Of a DNA stretch of 64,000 nucleotides, positions 46,427-57,746 are shown piece by piece. How positions within the stretch are numbered: position 1 is the stretch's first letter; each line of letters opens with the position of its first letter. The notes under the pieces were generated by a model. That model did no database searches, had not been told where the DNA came from, and was given only the letters and a program-made list of their open reading frames with translations. This stretch comes from Chrysomallon squamiferum. Taxonomy: Eukaryota > Mollusca > Gastropoda > Neomphalida > Peltospiridae. The translations under genes were made by a program, and so were the position numbers. Where the stretch lies: positions 23,365,446 through 23,429,445 of the forward strand of contig CM022665.1 of NCBI GenBank assembly GCA_012295275.1, given 5' to 3'.

Positions 46427-49275
46427 TTAATCCCACCATTTCTGCATCATATAATTCTGGTTACTCTCCTTGATAAATCCAAACTGTGAGTAGAACTTCA
46501 CCAGATGATCACGACACTCCAGCGATACTTTGTAACAGCCAACCTTTTCACTAAGTAATGTCATCGCATCCACCATACTGCAAAATAGACATTTATTAAT
46601 TTCTACAAAAGCAAAAAGCCCAAAACAACATGCATTACTAACGGTCTGAAGTAGCTTATAAATTAAAATTAAGGACAATACAAGATGAAAAATTTACAAA
46701 TGTAAAGCAAATAATGGCTTGCACTACTGGATACATTTCATTTATTGTTTGTTTAAAGTGTTTGTTTGCATACAATGTATCTTAAAGAATGTAATGTTTA
46801 TTGTAATGTATTGCTTTCTTTTCGTTTAATGTTTGATATGTTTGATTTAAGGATTCGAATCAGTGATGAAAAACCCCCATTAAAAAACATTAGTTTGTGA
46901 TTAACAATAACATATCTGAATATAAATGAAATAAATGTATTTGTACATTTTCTACTTACAGTTTACCTAACTGCTTCCCTCTGTAATTATTGCTAATGAC
47001 AACATCTTCCACTCTGCCTCTCTAAACAAAAAAGAAAAAAAGAAGGAAGGATAATGTTTTTGTTGTAGAACAGAATAGGTATTTGCAGCTGAAAAATTAC
47101 ATTGATTATAATGTATGCAACAAACTGAAAATAACTGTTGTCACTTTAATGTAAGAACACATTATTAGTTTCCATAAAATGTATTTTGTGTTTGAAGTCA
47201 TCCACATTTGGCAGTTTAAGGGGAAATGTGTGGCAAAAAAATAAAGATTATATTACAGAATCAAAACTTCATGGAAATAATCCCCTTTTAAAAAACTTGT
47301 ACCAGTCTAATTTTTTTATGATAAATGGTTACTTTTAATTTTATATCTGCCATTCTAAATTCTGGGTTTCATCATAGACATGTATTTCTACAAAGTGACA
47401 GAAAGAAATTAGTCTTTGTTTACATACTTCAAAAGAAATAATTTTAAAAATAATAATAATATGTTCTTCATTTATATTTTGAAATAACAGAAAGTAGTAT
47501 AAATGGGTGATATGAAAAGAATAGTTTATTTTTCCAAAATTTTCTTTCTGTCATTTTATAGTGTTTTGAAACTCTAGCACAAATAGTTTTCTAAACAGTC
47601 ACGTCATGAACTAAAAAATAGTTTTGTTTATTCAAATTTTGTAGTGTTTTGCCTAGCATGTTCCCTTAATGAAAGGAATGATCTGAAGTAATAAGAAATA
47701 TGTAAATGAATTAAGAAAACAGGTTTGGGGGCTTTTTTGGATAAATATTCCACAGAAGTAATGCATCTCCCTGACAGTCTTTAAGTCATTGTATATAAAT
47801 AAGTTAATTTCATTGGCTGAAAATGAAATTAACTTATTTTATTGTGAAAATCCCCCAGAAAGAAACCAAACTATTCAGTCTAATATCAAGGAAAGATTGT
47901 TCCTGCTGCATGTTTCTGGCTGGGCATGGAGATGGTTTTAAAGGTGGAGACTGATGAATGGCAATATGGCTCAGGCATCATTTTTAAAAATAAAGTTTGT
48001 AGCTGTTATTGAACAAAAATTCAGAAGTCAATGGAATCATTTACATTCTAAAATTTGATTAGTATATTCTGAATTATGATGTTTTTTTTCTGATTAATTT
48101 ACTCAGAATAATTAGAAAACTTTTCTGATTTGTGCATTCTAAATAACTATGAAGTTTTTTTCTGATTAATCTACTCAGAATAAGAATACCACTGTTACAG
48201 CAGTACTTCAGACACATTCTCAGTTTTTACAATAAAACTTACTGCTGATGCACTGTGTATAAATTTGGTTTCCTTGACAAGGGTAGCTGAACCTATAACT
48301 TGGTTAGTCTCTGTATCCTCTAATACTGTGACATAGTAATTCTCCGGGCAGTTCTTCATCTGGTTAAATCTAGCTGAAATGTATCACAGTGAAAACTAAT
48401 GGACAGAGTAGTAATAATATATGGGAGGCTTAAATATAATAAGATACATTTATATACAGATATATATTTATTATTATTATTATTTTATAACAGTAATTTT
48501 TCAAAATGTGCCTTTAAATTAGTATGTATATAAATTCTTAAAGTTTTTTGTTCACAAATTTTCATATAAAGAGTGTGAATATTTACTTGCTGATTTATTT
48601 CTTCTTCTTTTTTTTCTTTAATTAATAGTATAATATTAAATGTAATATACCTGTAAACTGTTCCCTTGATACGTCTCCTACTCTAGTTAACTGTTCTAGT
48701 AGCTGAAGGTAACCTATGTATGAAAATAGATACATAATAATATAGATAATTAATAATGTTTACAGGTTAGTCAGAATAAATAAGATATATTTTACAAAAG
48801 TAAACACTTCTGACTGGCAAAAATTTTAACATACAAGAAAAAGACCCTACCAGCCAAATATAATTTATGATCTAATATCGTGTATCTCCTGAACACATAA
48901 AAGAAATATTCTTAAATTATAACAAACAAAAAAAAAGAATCATAAAATATGTGCTGATATTTCTAAATGCATAAATAATATATATCTGAATGATTTAGTA
49001 TAAAAGGAGTAAACTGTTTTCTGAAATATACGTTGTTAGAAAAACGAGGGCAGTATGCACAGTACTTCTCCGTAATTTATTATTCTTGAAAGGCGGTCAT
49101 AAATAAAATAAAATATATGATAACAAAAATAATACTGGAGGTGCACTGTTGCCTTAATCTCATATACTTTGCACATATATCTAGTTATTCTTAACTATTC
49201 AAACATTTTCATACACATTCGAAAGACAACAGTATAGTGTAAGCCTTTACATATTCGTAATATATATACATATAC

Positions 49276-49349
<74 letters not shown>

Positions 49350-50532
49350 TACAGTGACAATGACACAGATATTATCAATTAAATTCTAGCAGAGTGAACA
49401 ACTGTAATACCTTTCATTTTCATTTAAAAATATTCTTAAACACTTTTATATTTTGTTTTATTTATTACTGAATTAAGCATTTATTTTTATTATTAGCTGC
49501 TTTAAAAAACAGTATATAGTAGATCTTTCAGTTTAGCTTTCATAGTACATTTTAGCAAGTGCCAATGTTTATTTAAGATGTCAAAACAGAACTAAAAGAA
49601 TGTTAAGATTGTATTATACTGTCTATAAAAAGTGAAAATATATTAATGACTTAATTTAAAAAGGTAATGAATAATATAGCTGTATTTTGTTAGTTAATTT
49701 TTGATAATTTATTAACAGCTCAATATTTCTCTTACAGAAGAAATTGTAACTAATATTTTTAAAGTAGGCACAATAATATATGAACTGAATAGATAACTGC
49801 AATATATATATAATTTTTTAAAACCTCTTTTCAATCAAGTGGGCAAAAATCCTGTAATTTAAATGTTTCACGCTATACAATATACATTTTGTGGCACAAA
49901 ATACATGTTATCTTGCTTCAGTATTTATTTTAAAAATAAATTATATTAGGAGAGAACAAAACAAAATAATAATAAGAAGAAGAAGAAGAAAAAAAAGAAA
50001 AAAAATCAGTATGTCATACCTCTGTCATAATCTCCTAAACAAAGTGGCCTCATGATAAGGTTTTCACCAGGGTGTTTTGGTGAAATAGGAGGATCGTAAC
50101 GAGCCACAGATTTGCTAAAATCTATTGTTTTCAGTATTTCTGGATCATATTGGGGAACATCTTCTACTCCATTCTAAAAAATTAATATAATTCTATATAA
50201 ATAATAATAAGAAAAATTGTTTAGGAATAACAAAAAAACTAATGATATATCCTGCAACAGAACATCTGTAATAATTTGTATACCTTCAAATTCAATTCAA
50301 CTTTTGATTTGTAAAACAAATTAAAATATAAATGATTAATAGGTAAATATAAAATAATATGTTAATAACTTAATACTCGACGAAGAAATTTGTTAATGGG
50401 TCTTATAACTTTATTAATATTATTATTATCTCTTTTATTTTTTGTTTTATAAATTATTTTTTTATCTTTTCCTTAATTACAAAGTTAGTGTCAGAAAGAG
50501 CACTGAGTTCTCACCTCTAAAGGAATCGACAT
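46427..50532 (-). CDS. GNPNAT1: Glucosamine 6-phosphate N-acetyltransferase, 6 exons, 192 aa
   Basis: Acetylates glucosamine-6-phosphate with acetyl-CoA, a step toward UDP-GlcNAc. Minus-strand exons: 50515-50532 (MSIPLE), 50020-50173, 48651-48713, 48243-48373, 46960-47021, 46427-46577 (579 nt). It is a GNAT-fold enzyme: the N-terminal ISPKHPGENLIMRPLCLGDY matches the family; ENYYVTVLEDTETNQVIGSA is the central strand pair; RGRVEDVVISNNYRGKQLGK is motif A with the acetyl-CoA pyrophosphate loop (R-G-K-Q-L-G-K); CYKVSLEC and FYSQFGF complete motif B. Human length is 184. Exon 5 must use the donor after AAACT (GTAAGT), not the closer GGTAAA, to restore LGKLMVDAM. It shares a 443-bp divergent promoter region with CRLS1. 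Confidence 0.95.
47797..47839. other. Perfect 18-bp inverted repeat (hairpin) in a GNPNAT1 intron
   Basis: The arm AAATAAGTTAATTTCATT (47797-47814) and its exact reverse complement (47822-47839) flank the 7-nt loop GGCTGAA. It lies in the intron between exons at 48243 and 47021. Pairing does not extend well beyond the arms, so it is short for a microRNA precursor. Confidence 0.85.
48083..48184. repeat. Short tandem duplication with palindromic core
   Basis: TTTTTTTCTGATTAAT followed by TACTCAGAATAA occurs twice about 73 bp apart (near 48083-48111 and 48155-48182, one or two differences). Each copy contains inverted TTCTGA/TCAGAA arms. It lies just downstream of the GNPNAT1 exon at 48243 on the minus strand. 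Confidence 0.7.
49279..49346. repeat. (GA)34 microsatellite
   Basis: 68 bp of uninterrupted GA in the GNPNAT1 intron between exons 2 and 3; the longest dinucleotide tract in the window. Confidence 0.97.
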
Positions 50533-50975
50533 GATTAAAAGCTACAAAAGATCTATGTGAACGTGTACATACAATTAATAAACACGTTTCTGCTACTAAA
50601 GTACAACGTGTCTCTATTGATTTTAAGATAAATTTATGAATAAATATTCACTAGGCAATTGACGTCACATGGCATTTTGACAGGTACACATAAAACAGAC
50701 ATTTACACGTTAACCTTTTTTTTGCCCCCCCTCGAACTAAAGCGGAATGTAATATACTAAACAGTTTATTAATGACCTTTTTCGTGGTGTCATAGTAGTC
50801 TCGGTCAAAAGATAGTTTTGGGGTTAAAGGAGAAATCTATCGAGACTCGGATCCAAAGAGCCATGTGTTAAAAGCAACAATTTTTAATAAATATAATGTT
50901 ACTGACTAATATACACTTATAATTTCGTTACATATAATTCGCAGAATAGGACAACGTTTTCCGAAGTTGTTTAAT
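50533..50975. promoter_or_regulatory. GNPNAT1 / CRLS1 bidirectional promoter with CRE
   Basis: 443 bp between divergent start codons must contain both 5' UTRs and both core promoters. It has a full palindromic CRE, TGACGTCA, at 50660-50667 near the centre, and a C/G-rich patch at about 50723-50745. No TATA box can be singled out in the AT-rich background. Confidence 0.65.
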
Positions 50976-53900
50976 ATGTCTGTGCCTGTAACGTACATTT
51001 CCAGGCATATGAATATCGTTAAGAAATGTATTTTTACTGTATCTGAATCTTTTCACATTCAGGACAAACACTCTTTAAATGTACTGTCACAATTGACTGC
51101 TGGTATTAGTCGGAGGTTTTTCAGTTCAGACAGATCGACATTGACATGTATGAAGACCAAAATATATTCGAAAGACAGTTCATTCTTGTGTTCACAAATT
51201 CTGAAAAACCCTTGTTTATTTAAATTAAACAAACCATGCCAGAGAAATTTTACTAATGGTAAAAATATTATGTTGCCAAATATGCGGAACAGACATTTCT
51301 GTATATCAAATAGTTTGAACAGAAACAGAATATGTAATAAATGGTTGCCAATTGTGAGTATTGAAGTTTCAAGACGTCAGTTGGACTCAGCATTTAAACC
51401 AAGATATTGCTTTGCAAAACACAACAAGATCTCTTACGATACACAACATGCAAAGGTGATGGAAAGAAAGAAGATATACGGAGGAGGGGTATGTAGGCAA
51501 ATTAAAGTTTTAAATAAATAAAAATAATTATTCCATAGGTGGTAAACGTTTCTTGATAAATTAAGTAATATATTATTTCTTAATTCCTATTCTTTTCAGA
51601 AAGAAAATATTTTAACTATTCCAAACCTTTTGACAATTTCAAGGATTGTTGCTACTCCATTTCTTGGCTATATGGTTCTTCATGAACATTTTGACTGGTC
51701 CTTGGGCATATTTGCTTATGCTGGAATCACTGATCTGGTAATTTGTTTGTTTTATCACTTTCTTCTCTAACTTGTACTTTTTATTAAATGTATTTTTAAT
51801 GATATTGTACATTTTCATGGTTCTTACACATCTTGGAAATAGGGAATAAAATGGAATTAAAGTTATTTCCATTAATGTAATATCTCAAAAGTTAACAATT
51901 GCAATACATTCAAGATGACATTTGGTGAAAATATTGATAATCTATCCTCTTGAAATATTTTTGAATTCATTGTTTTAAGTTATAAAGAACCATGATTTTG
52001 TATATCTACATCACTAGAACACTTCTTTTTGTTATTTGATTTGATTTTACTTTATTTATTTTTACTCATTTATCTGTATTTATATAATTTAACTAGAATA
52101 TCAGATATAGGAGGCAATAAAAGGAGGCTTAGTATTTAAAAATCATTTAGAAAAATATAATTATCAGCGACTGTCTTGTAATTTTTCAGCTTGATGGTTA
52201 CATTGCCAGAAACTTTTCAAACCAGAACTCTGCTCTTGGCACTGCACTTGACCCACTGGCGGACAAACTGCTTGTAATAGTGTTGACCTTGACACTTACT
52301 AATGTAGATCTTATACCAAGTGAGCCTTAGTGGTTTCATCTAATCATTTGTTTTCTGGTTAGGAAAACAGTTTCGTGACTCTTGCAAGATTTTAGTAGGA
52401 TGACTTTATGATTTACAGACCTGCAGTGGTGGATTTATAATATATATATACACATTATTTTCAGCTTGATGCTAAAATGCAGACATAAATGTTATCCAGT
52501 GATTGATGTGTAATGTATTTTGTTACCTTTTGTCAAACTAAAAAGACAAATAATTATTATTTAGGTTTTCAGACATAAAGACTTGATGTAAAAATGACTC
52601 AAACGGTGTCCATTTTTAAAATATATATATATATATATATATATTGTTTTTTTTATAACTTTTATAACTTTTTATTTATTTTCAGTGCCTTTAACAGCTT
52701 TGATAATTATTCGTGATGTGGCACTTATTGCATCAGTTTTCTACATCCGATACATTTCATTGCCACCTCCAGTAAGTTTTGTTTTCTGATACGGATCTTG
52801 CCAAAATTAATAATCTGGGAACTATTTATTGGAAATATTTGTAAGAAGCAGCTCAGAAAATTTTATTGTACATTTTTTCATTTAAAGAGCAACAGTCATG
52901 AAAAACATATTTGACTTAATTGTATGATACACACAATTTTCCATTTATAATATATATGAAGCCTACAAAATTTTGTGTTGATCCATTTGATGGATTTTAT
53001 TATACTGGCAATAATCAATCACACTTCTTGACTTGCCTTGAAAATTATCAGCAAGCTAACACACTATTACCTAATTAGGCATGTGTCACATAAAGTCAGT
53101 ACAGAGCATTTAGCCATAGTGCTTTCAAGTAAAAGCAAATGAAAATAACATTTTTTTTTTTTTTTTGTTCCCAACACCAATTTTTTTTTTAAATATGCAG
53201 CGATAGTAAACACATGCACTATAAGTACATCAAAAAGGGATTGAAAAGGGTTAGACTATTCTACATATTTCCAAAAGATTGGCCAGCATTGTGATTGTGG
53301 AAGGGATTTGTTAAGCGTAAGTATCCCTTTGTGATGTCACTGGCAATAGTAGGTCAGGCTGAGTGTGATCATTTTTTAAATGACTATCAAATATAGCAAT
53401 AAGAACACTGTTTCCTTTTATACTGTTAAAATGCCTTGATTGTTGCTTTTTAAAGAGAATGAACTGGAAAATGAAAATATTTAAGATATCTTTTTAATGT
53501 AGTAAACAAAAAAAACTGTAAATAACTGCCTGCTTTTAATAATGTGATGTGGCAGAACAAAACTTATTTAAGAATATTAAAAAAAGAGAGACGGAGACAG
53601 ATCATAAAAATATAGATAGTAAGTAAGATTAAAAACAATAAATTATAAATTAATGTTTAATATTTGTTTAACAGAAAACAATGTCGAGATATTTTGATGT
53701 GACTTTGGCAACAGCCAAACTCTATCCATCAATGCTAAGCAAGGTAATTTACAGCTTTTGATTATTTTACTTTTATAAAATATAAGCAAATTAAGTGAAA
53801 CCATATTTAACTAAATATAAAACAAGAATACAATATTTTTTTTTTTAAATAGATAATTATTACAGTATAAACTGTTAAACAGCATTCAGGTAAAAAAAAC

Positions 53901-54653
53901 CAATCTCTATTATTTTTAAGGTTTTTAAATCTGTGTATGAGAAGTAGTCTTCTAAGTATTTTTTCCAACCTAGTTCTCTTGGTGTTTCTGTATCTTGAGC
54001 ATATTAATCTGAAAATAATTTTATAAAAGAATCTTGAAACGTGAAAAAATTCAGAATTGTATTTGATAGTTGTGATATATTTGTTTGTTTGTAAAAAAGA
54101 AATTGTAATTGTTTACTTAACATATACATTATCCACTACTGGAAAAAGTAGTGCATTATAAATATTATTTTCATTTTTTAAAAGATAAACACAGCATTAC
54201 AGCTGTCTTTGGTTGCCTTTACACTTGCTGCTCCTGTTTTTCATTATGTGGACCACCCTCTGCTGCAAGCATTATGGTATGTAAAACTTTATACAAAGAA
54301 CTATATAAAAAATATTTCACAAATTAATCCATACATCATTCTCTTGTATCATCATAATTGTATTGTGCATGATAACTGGCGCAAAAATAACTTCATATCA
54401 AATATACTGCTGTTTCATTACATATTCATTTATTCATTAACTTGAAGCTTGCACAATAGTGAACTGTATCATCAAACATTTGTATATTAGGAGGTAAAAG
54501 AAACATTATTATTATTATTATTATTATTATTATCATTACAGGTGTGCCACAGGTGCTACAACTTTTATGTCTGGATTATCTTACATGATTTCCTGGAGAA
54601 AAAATTTCAGAGTACTCAAAGCCGAAAAAAGCTCACAAGTGACCAAAATGTAA
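50976..54653 (+). CDS. CRLS1: Cardiolipin synthase (CMP-forming), 7 exons, 379 aa
   Basis: Makes cardiolipin from CDP-diacylglycerol and phosphatidylglycerol in the inner mitochondrial membrane. Exons: 50976-51488, 51600-51737, 52190-52319, 52686-52771, 53675-53743, 54185-54276, 54542-54653 (1140 nt). The catalytic CDP-alcohol phosphotransferase motif D-x2-D-G-x2-A-R-x9-G-x3-D-x3-D reads DLLDGYIAR...GTALDPLAD and is split by an intron after the first [40 protein letters not shown] and [20 protein letters not shown] are family-typical and supply membrane segments. Exon 1 encodes 171 poorly conserved, Arg/Lys/Ser-rich residues, presumably the mitochondrial presequence plus linker; the protein is longer than human CRLS1 (301 aa). 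I chose ATG 50976; the frame is open a little upstream but has no earlier ATG close by. Confidence 0.93.
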
Positions 54654-54991
54654 CATGTATCACTCCTGTCAGGAGTATAAAATATAGTCTGTTGGCATGT
54701 CTCAGCATTGCATTACACAAAATAACTATCCAACATCAGTTTAGCCTTACATACCAATACCAACTTAATTTTGGATGTGGTTCAGTTATAGGGGAAAAAA
54801 ATACATTTTACATTTTTGGATAGACTACTTAGTATGCTATTTAATTTTTATACTTGAGGATAAAATTTTGTAGAACTTTCCAGCATCATTTGGAATTTTT
54901 ATTATTATATATATTTTTTTTTTCTGCTATGTTTGAATAAGTTTACATTTTTAAGAAATCTGACAGTGAACTGATTATTTGACATTAATTA

Positions 54992-54997
54992 AATAAA
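54992..54997 (+). terminator. Polyadenylation signal candidate for CRLS1
   Basis: AATAAA about 340 nt after the stop codon. Confidence 0.4.
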
Positions 54998-55553
54998 AGT
55001 TAATTAAATCATAAATATGAAAAATTAGCATAAAATGATTTGTTACAGATCATTGAAAATATTGGCTTCAATTATATGTACATTTTGGTGTGTTGGTTGA
55101 AATCTAACAAACTGAATAACCTGGAATTTGCTTTGAGTTTATATATATATCTTTATCTGGGTAGAAGGGACAGCAATATTTACATGAAAACCAATGACCA
55201 TATAATTTTCAAGTTTTTATTGGTGCAAAAATTCTATATTAATATTTTTTATTGACCTTTTTTTTTTTTTATGTAGGGAAGGGGTTGATAATTTTTAGTA
55301 AAACTAAATTTTTTTTTAACTAGTATATTTGGCTAATGTATTGTAATACATTGTTTTTATTCCCATTTTTGAAATACTTTGATAGTTATATATAAATCAT
55401 GATTTTGGATTTTGTGTGCTATTATTTATCTCTACCTGTAAAATGGATAAGCTTTCACAGCCATCACCTTTGTGTAAATTATAATACCCATGAAGATTAC
55501 TTCATATCATTAATTTTTCAAATGAATATGAAAGTTATTTGCCAATTGCATTA

Positions 55554-55555
<2 letters not shown>

Positions 55556-55606
<51 letters not shown>
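55556..55606. repeat. (TTA)n microsatellite
   Basis: About 17 uninterrupted ATT units downstream of CRLS1. Confidence 0.97.
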
Positions 55607-57746
55607 TAGTAAGTGTTACCAATGCAATGGCAGCCTATTCCTCTAAAAAAAAAGGAAATATATTTATATACCATGTATATCATTATGTAATATCAAAATT
55701 CTTTTTTATTATTTGAAAGTAATCATTTTTATTGATTTTGTTCATATTTGAAACAAGGTGACAGGAATTGTATGTAACACACAAGTTGTTTTGGTTTTGT
55801 GTGATGTTAAATTGATACACAAAGTATTAGTTGATGTACACAGTGATGAGGAATTGCCCTCACTTAAATATAGACAAAATGGAGTACATATTAGAATATG
55901 TTTTTTATTATTATTATTTTTTTAATTTATTTATTTATTTTTTTATTTTATTTATATATTTTAAATCTTATATTGTAAAAAGTAATCAAACAGGAAGTTT
56001 GCATTTTATAAACTGTGCAGTTATTAATCATTTTAGAATTTTCCAGAGATGAATCCTTGCCATTTGTTTTGAAATGGGTACACTTAAATACATTTTTACA
56101 AGGATTTTATATATTTAAAATTTTATTTTGTAAAAAAAAGAAAAATTCATTTTGTCCACCCTTCAGTGAGATGTGTCAGTAAAAATTATTTTTCATTTAT
56201 GTGTTTTGTTTTTTGCATAAATAATGATTTGTATAAAAGATGAAGGTGAATATACTCTAAAATCAGTGTGTAATCTTTACTTGGTCCATGAAGCCATTTA
56301 GTAAACATTAATATTTTCTTAGACTACAGCTGGTTAATTGCCAAAGGATTTTAACATCTGCTAAATAAACTTAATTATTAACAACAAAACAATTACTTTA
56401 TTATATATTTAATAAAATTGAATCAACAGTGACAAAATTTGTAGTAGCAGAGAATATCACAGATACAATATATTACAAACTTAAATAAAACAACACAATT
56501 TATAAATTAAAATACTGTACTTTGAAAGTTTGGTGTATAGATTCTTGTATTCCAAAAGACATTTGGTAAATGTTATTGATCAAAATACTGATGAAACTTC
56601 AGACAAAAATTTTGACAGCACTAATCAATTATTTGGTAACCTATTTTATTTATTTGAAATTGGGCAAATATTTCTAAAACTATTGGCATTTAAATAACTT
56701 TATAAATTATTCATCATTTCCTAAAGAACAATAATTTACTTCTTACTGTTTATCAAATGCAAACTTGAAAAGATGATTTATTGGTTTAGGAAAGTCATGG
56801 GAACTGAATGGAATGAAAGATAAACTTTAACTGCTAAATGTATACAAGAAAATCATCAAATAACATATTTAATAAAATCTTATATAACCATAACATTTAA
56901 AACTTCATTTGTATGCTGTAAAAGTATTTTTCCAGAACAAAGAATATAACACGTAAACTGCATATTTGCTAGTGTAAAAGAAAAAAACAGTAAAAGCATT
57001 TTAAATCACAAAAGCAGAAATTACTAATATGTACAATATGAAGGTATTTTGTGGTTGTTCTGTCTAGGTAATGTGAGTAAACAATGTAATTAAAGTAATA
57101 ATACAAAACTAATATGTATCCCAATTATTTTCCTATAATGATAAACCCTGTCATTACTGTTATGTGAAATTAAAGGAATGCCATTCAATAACTGTTCATT
57201 AATTCCTGAGGAATGCAATATGGTAAGGATAAGAAATAAAAATGCATTCAATAAAAGCAAAACTAAAAGTAGAATTAAAAATGTAAGCTGAATGGTTCTG
57301 AAGGAATTGTAGTAAAAGCAGTAGGGAATAAAAACAAAAATCAATGGAAACATAAAATTTGCTAAAAATAACCCCAATAAAATGAACTAATTCATTTTGT
57401 CAAAATCTGTAAAACAGACAGAAACTGCCATTTTGTGTGCAGCATAAATGCATTCTGTTTGTAAGAGTGTCATGCTGTTTTCTTCTCCATTGGCAACAAC
57501 CACAGAAAGTTTATGTTAATGTTTGTTCAGATAAAAACAGTTAAACCAAGCAACATTTTAAAGCTTAAAACAGGCTAAAACAAAACTGTGCCTAAACAAA
57601 ATATTTGATTCAAATTTTGTTTAAATGACATGTTACTCATTATGAGTATACCAAGACTAACGTTAAATATTTTACAATTTGCCTTTAGGAAGACAGTTTT
57701 CATCCTGTTGGCTGTGCATGAAAATATATTTTTGAAAACTATTATT

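Larger units (their letters stand above)
54654..57746. other. Convergent 3' regions of CRLS1 and the ankyrin/SOCS gene
   Basis: 3.1 kb without recognisable coding sequence. AATAAA at 54992-54997 is a likely CRLS1 polyadenylation signal. A TTA microsatellite lies at 55556-55606. ORFs at 55399-55716 and 57090-57377 are low-complexity or hydrophobic products of AT-rich sequence. Confidence 0.55.

Noticed and set aside
46845-46865. GGATTCGAATC resembling a tRNA B box
   Set aside because: No A box, no cloverleaf arms and no acceptor stem can be built around it.
46961-46969. Alternative donor GGTAAA in GNPNAT1 exon 5
   Set aside because: It breaks the frame into the last exon; the stronger GTAAGT a few bases downstream gives LGKLMVDAM, matching the family.
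49279-49346. GA tract considered as a GAGA-factor promoter element
   Set aside because: It is a pure microsatellite deep in an intron, more than 1 kb from any start; length alone gives no evidence of function.
50967-50975. Upstream TTG-initiated extension of CRLS1
   Set aside because: Nuclear animal genes start at ATG; the first ATG in the frame is 50976.
55399-55716. 105-codon ORF with a long Tyr run
   Set aside because: The Tyr tract is a translated TTA microsatellite; no conserved sequence on either side.
57090-57377. 95-codon hydrophobic minus-strand ORF resembling a membrane protein
   Set aside because: AT-rich sequence translates readily into Phe/Leu/Ile; it sits in the expected 3' UTR of the ankyrin/SOCS gene with no family similarity.
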